Assembly (NCBI GenBank): GCA_045652705.1
Contig: JAZRUV010000013.1
Span: forward strand, 3,317 to 67,316
DNA length: 64,000 nt
DNA from: UMGS1649 sp045652705
Lineage (GTDB): Bacteria; Bacillota; Clostridia; TANB77; CAG-465
Reading direction: 5' to 3'
Shown: positions 15,542 to 23,715 of the stretch, in pieces
Layout: every line of letters starts with the position of its first letter
Numbering within the stretch: the first letter of the stretch is position 1
Translations under genes and position numbers: made by a program
Notes under the pieces: model-generated
The model's database searches: none
What the model was told of the DNA's origin: nothing
The model's input: only the letters and a program-made list of their open reading frames with translations

Positions 15542-15826
15542 ATGAACACATACGAAGCAGTAGTAATACTTACAACAAAATTATCTGATGAAGAAAGAGA
15601 AGCAGTACAAGCTAAAATTTCTGACCTTATTGCAAAATCAGGTGAAGTTATATCAGTAGATGATTGGAAAACTAAAAAGTTAGCATATGAAATAAAACAC
15701 GAAACAGAAGGATATTATTTCTTATACAACTTTAAAGCTAATCCAGAGTTTATAGCTGAGTTTGAAAGAGTTCTTAGAATTGATACTAGTGTATTAAAAT
15801 TCATGGTTATCAAAAAAGAAGCTTAA
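15542..15826 (+). CDS. rpsF: 30S ribosomal protein bS6
   Basis: Small-subunit protein that pairs with bS18 on the platform. MNTYEAVVILTTKLSDEE start, DDWKTKKLAYEIKHETEGYYFLYNF middle and a short C-terminus ending in IKKEA are typical; 94 aa is normal. GAGGAGG precedes the ATG. First gene of rpsF-ssb-rpsR. Confidence 0.98.
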   Translation: MNTYEAVVILTTKLSDEEREAVQAKISDLIAKSGEVISVDDWKTKKLAYEIKHETEGYYFLYNFKANPEFIAEFERVLRIDTSVLKFMVIKKEA

Positions 15827-15858
15827 GTTTAAACTTAGAATTTTAGGAGGAAAATTAT

Positions 15859-16287
15859 ATGAATAAATTTCAATTTATGGGAAGACTAACAAAGGATCCG
15901 GAAGTAAGATATACATCTGGCAATAATACGCAAGTTACAACATTTTCTTTAGCAGTAAATAGAAGATTTGTAGCTCAAGGTGGAGAAAGACAAGCAGACT
16001 TCTTTAATTTAACAGCTTTTGGAAAAACAGCAGAGTTTTGTGCTAAGTATTTCAAAAAGGGTCAACAAGTTTTAGTTGAAGGAAGAATTCAAAACAGGAC
16101 TTGGGATGATCAAAATGGTCAAAAGAGATATGCAACAGACTTTATAGTTGAGGATACATATTTCGCAGACACAAAAAGAGAAGGTGCTGGTGCATCTTTC
16201 GATATGCCTGAAATGCCACAAATGCCAGCCAGTACAGATGCCGGTGATTTCATAACAATAGACGAGACTGAAGAATTACCATTCTAG
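15859..16287 (+). CDS. ssb: single-stranded DNA-binding protein
   Basis: Coats single-stranded DNA during replication and repair and recruits partner enzymes. The OB-fold starts MNKFQFMGRLTKDPEVRYT and runs to about residue 112 (VEDTYFADTKREG); a short methionine/proline-rich linker leads to the acidic tip DETEELPF, the docking site for SSB partners. At 142 aa it is near the usual length. Placed between rpsF and rpsR as in most Firmicutes; AGGAGG at the start. Confidence 0.98.
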   Translation: MNKFQFMGRLTKDPEVRYTSGNNTQVTTFSLAVNRRFVAQGGERQADFFNLTAFGKTAEFCAKYFKKGQQVLVEGRIQNRTWDDQNGQKRYATDFIVEDTYFADTKREGAGASFDMPEMPQMPASTDAGDFITIDETEELPF

Positions 16288-16314
16288 TCCGTATTTAATG
16301 AAAGGAGTATTAAA

Positions 16315-16569
16315 ATGGCAGATAACAAAAAACGTTCAAACAAGGATAAAGCTTTCAGAAGACCAAGAAAGAAAGTTTGTCAATTCTGTGCAGATAAATC
16401 ACAAGAAATAGATTACAAAGACGTTGAAAAATTAAAAAGATTTGTAAGCGAAAAAGGTAAAATATTACCAAGAAGAGTAACAGGAACTTGTGCTTTACAT
16501 CAAAGAAAAGTTACTGAAGCTATTAAAAGAGCAAGAACAATTGCACTTTTACCTTACACAGCTGAATAA
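16315..16569 (+). CDS. rpsR: 30S ribosomal protein bS18
   Basis: Platform protein partner of bS6. RRPRKKVCQFCADK and KILPRRVTGTCALHQRKVTEAIKRAR are diagnostic. The cysteines of CQFC and the later TCALH form the zinc-binding (C+) version. 84 aa. AAGGAG precedes the ATG. Last gene of the operon. Confidence 0.98.
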   Translation: MADNKKRSNKDKAFRRPRKKVCQFCADKSQEIDYKDVEKLKRFVSEKGKILPRRVTGTCALHQRKVTEAIKRARTIALLPYTAE

Positions 16570-16755
16570 TAAAGAACAATTACGGTATAATGAATTTTGT
16601 TATGCCGTATTTCTTTTAATGTTTTTTCAAAGAATTAATTCAAAACATTTATTAAAGCATCAATTTAATCTAATTAATCTAAAAATTTCAATAGAAGTAT
16701 ATTAAAAATATAAATATAATTGCACAATTAAAAAACAATTATATATTGTTTGTAA

Positions 16756-16778
16756 TTTTGCAGTCGGTAACTGCAAAA
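16756..16778. repeat. palindrome 1, TTTTGCAGT / ACTGCAAAA
   Basis: Nine-base perfect arms, 5-base loop CGGTA. Member of the GCAGT-loop-ACTGC family found four times between 16.7 and 19.8 kb. Confidence 0.8.
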
Positions 16779-16802
16779 ATGGAGTGAACAAAAAGATATA
16801 TA

Positions 16803-16829
16803 AATTGTGCAGTCATTGACTGCACAATT
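16803..16829. repeat. palindrome 2, AATTGTGCAGTCA / TGACTGCACAATT
   Basis: Thirteen-base perfect arms around a single base; same core as palindrome 1. Confidence 0.85.
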
Positions 16830-16956
16830 AGGAATGATATGCAAAAAAGTCCCTTAATCAAGAAAAAATAGAGCATATTTTTCTTGGCAAGGGGACAAAC
16901 TTTCTATAAACCACGCAATTATATATAATTATTAATAAGAAAATAGTAGGATTATT

Positions 16957-16985
16957 AAATTTTGCAGTTGATGACTGCAAAATTT
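16957..16985. repeat. palindrome 3, AAATTTTGCAGT / ACTGCAAAATTT
   Basis: Twelve-base perfect arms, loop TGATG; same loop as the copy at 19757. Confidence 0.85.
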
Positions 16986-16988
16986 ATA

Positions 16989-17013
16989 AAATCGTCCAGA
17001 CGTCTAGACGATT
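16989..17013. repeat. palindrome 4, AAATCGTCCAGA / TCTAGACGATTT
   Basis: Twelve-base arms with one mismatch around CG. It differs in core from the other palindromes and lies just before the Nudix promoter, so it may be an operator or a terminator. Confidence 0.7.
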
Positions 17014-17025
17014 TGAAAATCTCAA

Positions 17026-17054
17026 TTGACATTATGTTCTTTATGATATAGTAT
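17026..17054 (+). promoter_or_regulatory. promoter of the Nudix gene
   Basis: TTGACA (17026-17031) and TATAGTAT at 17047-17054, giving 15-17 bases of spacing. Palindrome 4 lies 13 bases upstream. Confidence 0.6.
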
Positions 17055-17079
17055 ATTAACATATAAAGGGAGTGTAATT

Positions 17080-17598
17080 ATGGAACTATTAGATGTTTAT
17101 GACAACGATGGTGAAGTGACAGGAAGAGTAGTTATACGTGGAGATAAAACGGTAACACTAAGTGACAATGAACATATTGCAGTAGGGGTAATTTTCATAC
17201 AAAATAGCAAAGGCGAATTTTTAATTCAAAAAACTTCAAAGGAAAAAGGTGGTGAATATACTTCAACTGGTGGCCATGTAGATAGTGGTGAAACACCACT
17301 AGAAAGTATCAAAAGAGAAGTAAAAGAAGAATTAGGACTTGACGTGGATAATGACAATATAGTAGAGCTAGGATATCTCCTTTATGATAGACCAATTAGA
17401 TTTATGTTTTATCTTAAAAAAGATGTGGATATACAAATTCTAAAACTTCAACAGGAAGAAGTAGAAGGTGCAGAATTTATGTCTGTAGATAGAATAAAAG
17501 AATTAATAGAACAAGGCTTAATGCTTACGTCTCATGGCAAAATATTTAATAAAGTGTTAGAATATTTAGGACCAACAGAGAAAAAGGTGGAAAAATAA
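17080..17598 (+). CDS. Nudix hydrolase
   Basis: Nudix enzymes cleave nucleoside diphosphates linked to another group. The full Nudix box is present: GHVDSGETPLESIKREVKEE followed by LGL (about residues 66-88), matching G-x5-E-x7-R-E-U-x-E-E-x-G-U, so it should be active with Mg2+. The start MELLDVYDNDGEVTGR resembles IPP-isomerase-like and other 'D-x-D/E-x-x' Nudix members acting on NTP or isopentenyl substrates, but the substrate cannot be read from sequence. GGGAG precedes the ATG. Single gene with its own promoter. Confidence 0.9.
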   Translation: MELLDVYDNDGEVTGRVVIRGDKTVTLSDNEHIAVGVIFIQNSKGEFLIQKTSKEKGGEYTSTGGHVDSGETPLESIKREVKEELGLDVDNDNIVELGYLLYDRPIRFMFYLKKDVDIQILKLQQEEVEGAEFMSVDRIKELIEQGLMLTSHGKIFNKVLEYLGPTEKKVEK

Positions 17599-17611
17599 TA
17601 TGATTTGTAGT

Positions 17612-17640
17612 TTGACAATAATAATTATATAGTGTAGAAT
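17612..17640 (+). promoter_or_regulatory. promoter of the unknown gene pair at 17.7 kb
   Basis: TTGACA (17612-17617), 17 bases, TAGAAT (17635-17640). Confidence 0.7.
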
Positions 17641-17667
17641 TGTTGTAATAAAATTGGAGGAAAACAT

Positions 17668-18105
17668 ATGATAAGTGCAAGTTTTAAGGAAGCTGCGGTT
17701 GAAGTTTTAGACATTTTAGCGCATACAAGTAAACGTGATGTAGAAAAAATACCAGAGAGTTTTATAACTTTTTTAAAAGAAAATAGTTCAAAAACTTATG
17801 TATCAAAATTAGACCATTCTAAAGCGATAAAAGACATGGATTTAAAGCCAAAAACAGAAGCAATATTAGCTTTAATATATATAAAGTATTGGGCAAATGA
17901 ACAAGAAAAACAAATATTTGAAAAGAGGATAAGGGAAAGTCAAGCTAGATTTACAGCGGAAGAACAATTAGGGTTTGCAACTTTTGATAAAGAGAGAAAA
18001 CACATTAAAGAAAGTAATGTTGAAGTTAAAAACGAGTTGCAAACATATAAAAAACAAAGTTGGCTTTCAAAATTGATTAATAAAATATTAAAAGGTAGGG
18101 GATAG
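17668..18105 (+). CDS. hypothetical protein, paralog of the gene at 40573, 145 aa
   Basis: Helical soluble protein whose core DLKPKTEAILALIYIKYWANEQEK (about residues 56-80, quoted in parts: LKPKTEAILALIYIKYW, NEQEK) matches the protein at 40573 (LKEETLAIIAWLNLEYW, ENEKK), so the two are members of one family. The C-terminus WLSKLINKILKGRG is a cationic amphipathic helix, also shared in type (IKRIINKLKRIFFK). GGAGG precedes the ATG. It ends 2 bases before a large unknown gene, and the second copy is also next to a large unknown gene. No function known to me. Confidence 0.8.
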   Translation: MISASFKEAAVEVLDILAHTSKRDVEKIPESFITFLKENSSKTYVSKLDHSKAIKDMDLKPKTEAILALIYIKYWANEQEKQIFEKRIRESQARFTAEEQLGFATFDKERKHIKESNVEVKNELQTYKKQSWLSKLINKILKGRG

Positions 18106-18107
18106 GT

Positions 18108-19721
18108 ATGAGTAGAATGGCAATATGGGAGACTTTAGATTTTGATGGAATAGTTTCAAAAGAAGCGTTTCAAGATAAAAATATGTATAAAGAGAAGTTT
18201 TTATATTTAAGGGCGGCGGTGTATCAATTTCATGGTGAAAGAAGTGAGTATTTGTGCGAGAATATGCCATTGGATGCCCATGGAAATCGAATAGAAGAAA
18301 CACTAGAAAAAAATATAATGGAATGGATAGAACGTATACCGGGATTGAAGCAAATGGACAATATACATGAGCCTGGATATGTAGAGGACGAAGAAGAGAT
18401 AGAAGATTTAATAGCGGATGAGTATGTAGATGAAAGTGATGATTGGGATTATAGAGAAGGTTTAATAGAAGATGCCTATGAGGAGAATTTTAACTATAAT
18501 GGAGATGTGGGAAGCGACTATTGGGCAGATTTAGAATCTTTGTATAGAGCAATGTTATATGATGCATCAAGTGAGATTTTAAATGATAGAGATATTATGG
18601 AAAGTGTTGTTGATACTTGGTTTAAAGATGTTGCTAATTTTGATATTATAAGATACACACAATCAATATCACCAACTATAAGTATTGAAGATTCGTGGCC
18701 AGAATTAGAGGAATTGGAAGATTACGATGATAAATATGATGATGTCTATGGTAATCTGGAAAGAGCGAATTACTTAATTTCTGACATATTTTCTATGATG
18801 GGTGAAAATGTAAGGAAAGACAAACAATTTATACTAACAACAATTAAAAAATATAAGGATGCTGTTGGACTAAATAGGGTTATATACGACGGTGAGTATA
18901 TATATGATAAGATGCAAAGAAATTTGATCGGTTTATATAAAAGCATTGGCAGCGAAATAGGTGAATTGGGGAATGATGAAGAGTTTATTCTAGGTATGAT
19001 AAAACCGCAACAAGATTTTGATACAAGTGCCTTTGATTATATGGACTCACAAGATAGAAGAAGAGAGTATTATAAACAAGCTAATACAAGCTGTGCAGTG
19101 GATTGGGCGAGTGATGAATTAAAGTCAAACCCTGAATTTTGGAAAAAAGCTATATCTATAAATGTAGACACTATGAGGTATATGCCGTTGGAGATTTTAA
19201 ATAATGTTGATTCTTATGTGGATTTTATTGAACCAGTATTAAATGAATATGTAAAAACTTATGCATACGAGAGCTTGTTGCATAGAGGTAAAGAGAGAGT
19301 ACTATTTACTGATGAAGGTGACAGTCAAAATTTTGGTTTCGGTTATTTGCCAGCTTCGTTAAAGTCTAATCCTCAATTCGTAGAACAATTTAATGAGGTG
19401 TTGGAGAGAAAGTTTAAAGAGGCAAGAGAAACACATTTTAAATATTGGATACAACAACTTTCTATCCCACAAGCTACGTCAAAGACGGCGAAAAAAATTG
19501 AAGAGCTGCAAGCAGAATTAAATAGTCCAGAAGCTTGGGAAAAAGTGTTGACGCAGTTTAGAGATAATATGCCAAAAGAATATGCTATACAACAAATCAC
19601 AGAAAAACATACTGCTGAAGAAATAGCACAAGGAATATCACCAAGTATTACAGAAATTAATGCAGTTACAACGGAAATAATAGACGGACAAGTACAAGAT
19701 AAAAATATTGATAAACAATAA
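18108..19721 (+). CDS. large acidic hypothetical protein, 537 aa, DUF4116-like segments
   Basis: Soluble, very acidic protein (runs such as EDEEEIEDLIADEYVDE). Two segments resemble the DUF4116 repeat seen in bacterial and amoebal proteins: VRKDKQFILTTIKKY and LKSNPEFWKKAISIN (with LPLEIL-type text after). A coiled-coil-like stretch lies near 430-480. No signal peptide or membrane segment. It follows a small helical gene by 2 bases and is probably its partner. The similarity to DUF4116 is by eye only. Confidence 0.7.
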   Translation: MSRMAIWETLDFDGIVSKEAFQDKNMYKEKFLYLRAAVYQFHGERSEYLCENMPLDAHGNRIEETLEKNIMEWIERIPGLKQMDNIHEPGYVEDEEEIEDLIADEYVDESDDWDYREGLIEDAYEENFNYNGDVGSDYWADLESLYRAMLYDASSEILNDRDIMESVVDTWFKDVANFDIIRYTQSISPTISIEDSWPELEELEDYDDKYDDVYGNLERANYLISDIFSMMGENVRKDKQFILTTIKKYKDAVGLNRVIYDGEYIYDKMQRNLIGLYKSIGSEIGELGNDEEFILGMIKPQQDFDTSAFDYMDSQDRRREYYKQANTSCAVDWASDELKSNPEFWKKAISINVDTMRYMPLEILNNVDSYVDFIEPVLNEYVKTYAYESLLHRGKERVLFTDEGDSQNFGFGYLPASLKSNPQFVEQFNEVLERKFKEARETHFKYWIQQLSIPQATSKTAKKIEELQAELNSPEAWEKVLTQFRDNMPKEYAIQQITEKHTAEEIAQGISPSITEINAVTTEIIDGQVQDKNIDKQ

Positions 19722-19756
19722 GCTCAAACATAGAAATAAAATTAAATATTAATGTT

Positions 19757-19785
19757 AAATTGTGCAGTTGATGACTGCACAATTT
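19757..19785 (+). repeat. palindrome 5, AAATTGTGCAGT / ACTGCACAATTT
   Basis: Twelve-base perfect arms, loop TGATG, followed by T. Fourth copy of the GCAGT/ACTGC family. Here it may also end the upstream operon. Confidence 0.85.
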
Positions 19786-19823
19786 TTAACCCACAATGAC
19801 ACATCTAAAACTTGTCATTTTCG

Positions 19824-19852
19824 TTGACAATTCCCCTTTTCTGTAGTAAAAT
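19824..19852 (+). promoter_or_regulatory. promoter of gdpP-rplI-dnaB-tilS
   Basis: TTGACA (19824-19829), 17 bases, TAAAAT (19847-19852). The RNA start would be near 19859, which argues against the in-frame GTG there as start codon. Confidence 0.75.
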
Positions 19853-19876
19853 ATTACTGTGAAAAAAGGGGATTTT

Positions 19877-21862
19877 ATGAAACAAAAAAACTCTAAAATA
19901 AAAAATAAAAAAGGTTATAAAAGAATGATACTTAAAACTATAGCAAGTCCAGTAATATACATGCTTGTTATAGTGGTGCTTTCTGCGACTATACAAATAA
20001 TGCAACCAAAAGCGTTTGGTGCAGTTTTACCAATAGTAGCAATTATGGCTGCATATACAATTTTTATTTTATATGCAGAATTAAGACATAAAGTGAAAAA
20101 ATTAGATGAACTGCATTATGGCTTTTCGAACTCAATTGGAAAAAGCATGAAGCATCTAAACGTTCCGATAATGTTTATATCTAACGATGCTAAGCTTATA
20201 TGGCAAAACTCTTTATCTCAAGAACTTGAACTGGATGAGTTTATACCAGAAATTGCAATTGAAGCCAATAAATCTAGCAAAAAGGATGCTATAAAATTTG
20301 AAGCGGCAGACAAAAACTATTTACTATACATAACGGAAATAATGTCTGGTGAAGATGTTGGAAAGCTAGTTATATTTGTAGATGTAACAAAACAAGTAGA
20401 ATTAGAACAAATACTAGATGATTCAAGAGTAGTTGTTGGTGTTATAACAATTGATAGCTTTGACGATATAATGCAAGGCTTAGATGAAATGGACAAAGTT
20501 GCAACTAAATCTGGAATAGATACAGAAATTGTTAGTTGGATAAAAGAATATAACGGAATTGTTAGTAAAGTAGAAAAAGACAAATACATCTATTTTATAG
20601 AAAAACAATATGTTGAAGAATTAGAAGAAAATTCATTTGAAATATTAGAAAAAATAAATAAAGTTTCTGAAGACAAAGTTAAAGTACCTGTAACAATAAG
20701 TATAGGCTTATCTTACGATGAAGAAACTTTAGCTGGTAGATACAAATCTGCTATGAACGCATTAGACGTTGCTATGGGTAGAGGTGGAAACCAAGCGGTT
20801 ATTAAAACTAAAAAGAAATACGATTTCTACGGAGATAGTGGTAAACAACAAGACAAAACAAGTAGAGTAAGAGCAAGAATGATATCTCAAGCTTTAAAAG
20901 ATGTCATAGATAAATGTGAAAACGTATATATTATGGGACACAAGAATACAGATATAGACTGTATAGGTGCGGCAGTAGGTGTATACAAAATAGCAAAAAC
21001 TTATGGTAAAGAAGCAAAGATTATCTGTGATTTAAGACACAATAATTCAACAAAACTTGTTATAGACAGGCTTAAAACTACTGGAGAATATGATGATGTT
21101 TTTGTAACTAAAGACGACCTTAAAAAACAAGAATTTGAAAACTCACTTCTTGTTGTAGTAGATACACACAAAGCAAGTTACTTGGCGGCTCCAGACTTAC
21201 TAGAAGAATTCGATAAAGTTGTGGTAATTGACCACCATAGACGTGGACCAGAGTTTATTGAAAACACAATTTTAACATATCATGAAGTATATGCTTCATC
21301 TACTTCAGAGCTAGTTACAGAACTTTTAATGTATCTAGATGAAGTAAAACTTACAGCAAAAGAAGCTGAAGCAATATTTAGTGGAATAGTTATAGATACT
21401 AAAAACTTCACATTTAAGACTGGTGTTAGAACATTTGAAGTATCCGCTTACCTAAAGAAAACAGGCTTGGATATAACAGAAGTAAAACACGTTTTCCAAA
21501 ATGATTTTGAAACATATATGGCAAAGGTAAACATTGTTAAAGAAGCTGAAATCATAGACGGAAAAATTGCAATGTCTGTGTGTCAGGAACAACACGAAAA
21601 TATGTCTGTTATAGCAGCACAAGCAGCAGATGAACTTTTATCTATTACAGGTGTGCTTGCATCATTTGTGCTATGTGAAATAGATAACGTAATCATGATA
21701 TCTGGACGTTCTTTAGGAGACATTAACGTTCAAGCTATATTAGAAAAACTTGGCGGTGGTGGACACTTAACATTTGCGGGTGCGCAAATGGCAGGTGTTA
21801 CACTAGAACAAGCAAAAGAAAAATTATTAGGAATAATAGAAGAATATTCTGTAAAAGATTAG
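19877..21862 (+). CDS. gdpP: cyclic-di-AMP phosphodiesterase GdpP
   Basis: Degrades c-di-AMP, the messenger that controls potassium and osmolyte balance in Firmicutes. Order of parts: two N-terminal helices (residues about 18-60), a PAS-like domain, a degenerate GGDEF domain (SIGLSYDEE ... LDVAMGRGGNQAV), then DHH (GHKNTDIDCIGAA, VVDTHK, D452-H453-H454) and DHHA1 with GGGGHLTFAGAQ. All metal ligands look intact. 661 aa is normal. The ATG at 19877 follows AAGGGGA. Gene order gdpP-rplI-dnaB is conserved in Firmicutes. Confidence 0.96.
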   Translation: MKQKNSKIKNKKGYKRMILKTIASPVIYMLVIVVLSATIQIMQPKAFGAVLPIVAIMAAYTIFILYAELRHKVKKLDELHYGFSNSIGKSMKHLNVPIMFISNDAKLIWQNSLSQELELDEFIPEIAIEANKSSKKDAIKFEAADKNYLLYITEIMSGEDVGKLVIFVDVTKQVELEQILDDSRVVVGVITIDSFDDIMQGLDEMDKVATKSGIDTEIVSWIKEYNGIVSKVEKDKYIYFIEKQYVEELEENSFEILEKINKVSEDKVKVPVTISIGLSYDEETLAGRYKSAMNALDVAMGRGGNQAVIKTKKKYDFYGDSGKQQDKTSRVRARMISQALKDVIDKCENVYIMGHKNTDIDCIGAAVGVYKIAKTYGKEAKIICDLRHNNSTKLVIDRLKTTGEYDDVFVTKDDLKKQEFENSLLVVVDTHKASYLAAPDLLEEFDKVVVIDHHRRGPEFIENTILTYHEVYASSTSELVTELLMYLDEVKLTAKEAEAIFSGIVIDTKNFTFKTGVRTFEVSAYLKKTGLDITEVKHVFQNDFETYMAKVNIVKEAEIIDGKIAMSVCQEQHENMSVIAAQAADELLSITGVLASFVLCEIDNVIMISGRSLGDINVQAILEKLGGGGHLTFAGAQMAGVTLEQAKEKLLGIIEEYSVKD

Positions 21863-21919
21863 TAAAATTAAATAATATATAATAAAAGAAATAATAAAAA
21901 AGATAATGGGAGGTATGTT

Positions 21920-22366
21920 ATGAAAGTTGTACTTACAGAGAATGTAAAAGGAATAGGAAAAAAACTAGATGTAGTAAATGTAAGTGAGGGGTATGCAAGA
22001 AATTATTTAATACCAAGAAAACTTGCAAAACCGGCAGATAACAAGTCCCTATCTGAAGCAAATACAAAAAAAGAAGCAATAAAATTTAAACAAGATACAG
22101 AAAGAGACTTGGCTTCAAAGAAAAAAGAACAAATAGAAAAAGTAACACTAGAGTTTAGACTTAAAACTGCAGAAGGTGGAAAACTATTTGGAAGTGTTAC
22201 ATCAAAAGAAATAAGCGATGAATTAAAAGCAAAAAGTGGTATAGAAGTGGACAAGAAAAAAATAATACTTGAAGATGCCATTAAAATGATAGGCACATAT
22301 ACTGCTAAAGTTAAATTATACGAAGGAATAACAGCGAATTTAAAAGTAAATGTATTAGAAAAATAG
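21920..22366 (+). CDS. rplI: 50S ribosomal protein bL9
   Basis: Two-domain large-subunit protein. MKVVLTENVKGIGKKLDVVNVSEGYARNYLIP (shown here as VVNVSEGYARNYLIP) is the rRNA-binding N-terminal domain; a long connecting helix (KEAIKFKQDTERDLASKKK) leads to a C-terminal domain with GKLFGSVTSKEI. 148 aa is normal. GGGAGG at the start; placed between gdpP and dnaB as usual. Confidence 0.98.
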   Translation: MKVVLTENVKGIGKKLDVVNVSEGYARNYLIPRKLAKPADNKSLSEANTKKEAIKFKQDTERDLASKKKEQIEKVTLEFRLKTAEGGKLFGSVTSKEISDELKAKSGIEVDKKKIILEDAIKMIGTYTAKVKLYEGITANLKVNVLEK

Positions 22367-22376
22367 GGGAAAGCTT

Positions 22377-23708
22377 ATGAGTAAAGAAGTAGTAACAACT
22401 AAAATACCACCTAGTGACGTTGCAGCTGAACAAGCTGTGATAGGTTCTATGCTTGTAGATAAAGAAGCAGTAATTAAAGCGATAGAGTTACTTAAACCAA
22501 CAGACTTCTATAGACAAGACAATGGCGAAATATTTGCTGCTATGGTTGATGTTTATGCAAAAGGTGACCCAATAGATTTCTTAACGGTAAGAGAAGCACT
22601 AAAGCTTAGAAATGCATTAGAAAAAGTTGGGTCAGATGCATATTTATCTTCGCTAATAGATAATGTGCCAACAACATCAAACGTAGATGCATATATTAAA
22701 ATTGTTGAAGAAAAAGCAACATTAAGATCACTAATTAAAGCTGCAAATGATGTTATATCTTATGGATATGCTGAAACTGAAGAAGTAGACAAGATTATAG
22801 ATATGACAGAAAAAAGAATCTTTGATGTTTTGCAAAATAGAAATGCTAAAGGTTATTCAAGCATTAAGGATATACTAGTAGATACATTTGACGCTATAGA
22901 AAAGTTATACAGCAGTAAATCTAATGTGTCTGGTATGGAAAGTGGATTTAAAGATTTAGATATAAAAACATCTGGACTTAACAACTCAGACTTAATAATA
23001 GTTGCAGCAAGACCAGCTATGGGAAAATCTGCATTTGCATTAAATATAGCGACAGCAGTTGCAAAAGCCGGTGTGCCAGTTTTAATATTCAGTCTTGAGA
23101 TGTCTAAAGAACAAATGGTAAACAGAATACTTTGTTCTGAAGCACAAGTAGATAGTATGAAGGTAAGAACTGGTAAGTTAGACACGGATGACTGGGTAAA
23201 ACTTGGAAAAGCAAGTGGAGACTTAGCTGAAACGCCAATATACATAGATGATACACCTGGTATGTCTGCAGTAGAGCTTAGAGCAAAATGTAGAAAAGCA
23301 AAATTAGAAAAAGGACTAGGCTTAGTTGTTATAGACTACTTACAACTTATGGAGGGCAGAAAAGCTGGTGAAAGTAGACAACAAGAAATATCTGAAATAA
23401 GTAGGGCATTAAAGATTTTAGCAAAAGAAATAGATGTGCCAGTAATTGCACTTTCCCAATTAAGTCGTGCTGCTGAACAAAGACCAGACCACAGACCAAT
23501 GCTTAGTGACCTTCGTGAATCAGGATCAATAGAGCAAGATGCAGATATAGTTATGTTTTTATATAGAGATGACTATTACAATCCAGAAACAGAAAAGAAA
23601 AACGTAGCAGAAGTTATAATTGCAAAAAATAGACAAGGTTCAACTGGGACAGTAGAACTTGCTTGGTTACCACAATACACTAAATTTGCAAATTATTATA
23701 ACGGATAG
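22377..23708 (+). CDS. dnaB: replicative DNA helicase DnaB
   Basis: Hexameric helicase that unwinds DNA at the fork. The N-terminal primase-interacting domain (PPSDVAAEQAVIGSMLVD) is followed by the RecA-like domain with Walker A ARPAMGKSAF (K217), Walker B VVIDYLQLM and the arginine finger region AKNRQGSTGTVEL. 443 aa is normal and no intein is present. Starts 10 bases after rplI. Confidence 0.98.
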   Translation: MSKEVVTTKIPPSDVAAEQAVIGSMLVDKEAVIKAIELLKPTDFYRQDNGEIFAAMVDVYAKGDPIDFLTVREALKLRNALEKVGSDAYLSSLIDNVPTTSNVDAYIKIVEEKATLRSLIKAANDVISYGYAETEEVDKIIDMTEKRIFDVLQNRNAKGYSSIKDILVDTFDAIEKLYSSKSNVSGMESGFKDLDIKTSGLNNSDLIIVAARPAMGKSAFALNIATAVAKAGVPVLIFSLEMSKEQMVNRILCSEAQVDSMKVRTGKLDTDDWVKLGKASGDLAETPIYIDDTPGMSAVELRAKCRKAKLEKGLGLVVIDYLQLMEGRKAGESRQQEISEISRALKILAKEIDVPVIALSQLSRAAEQRPDHRPMLSDLRESGSIEQDADIVMFLYRDDYYNPETEKKNVAEVIIAKNRQGSTGTVELAWLPQYTKFANYYNG

Positions 23709-23715
23709 GAGATAA

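Larger units (their letters stand above)
16570..17079. other. gene-free stretch of about 500 bases holding palindromes
   Basis: No reading frame here has a ribosome site or protein-like composition. It contains four short palindromes (separate entries) and one longer imperfect hairpin at 16849-16896 (arms starting GTCCC and ending GGGGAC). The rest is AT-rich. Confidence 0.7.

Noticed and set aside
16490..16705. Frame overlapping the end of rpsR
   Set aside because: No ribosome site; it lies largely inside rpsR and ends in AT-rich noncoding DNA.
16756..17013. CRISPR array
   Set aside because: The repeats are palindromes with unequal spacing and different flanks; no cas genes are near.
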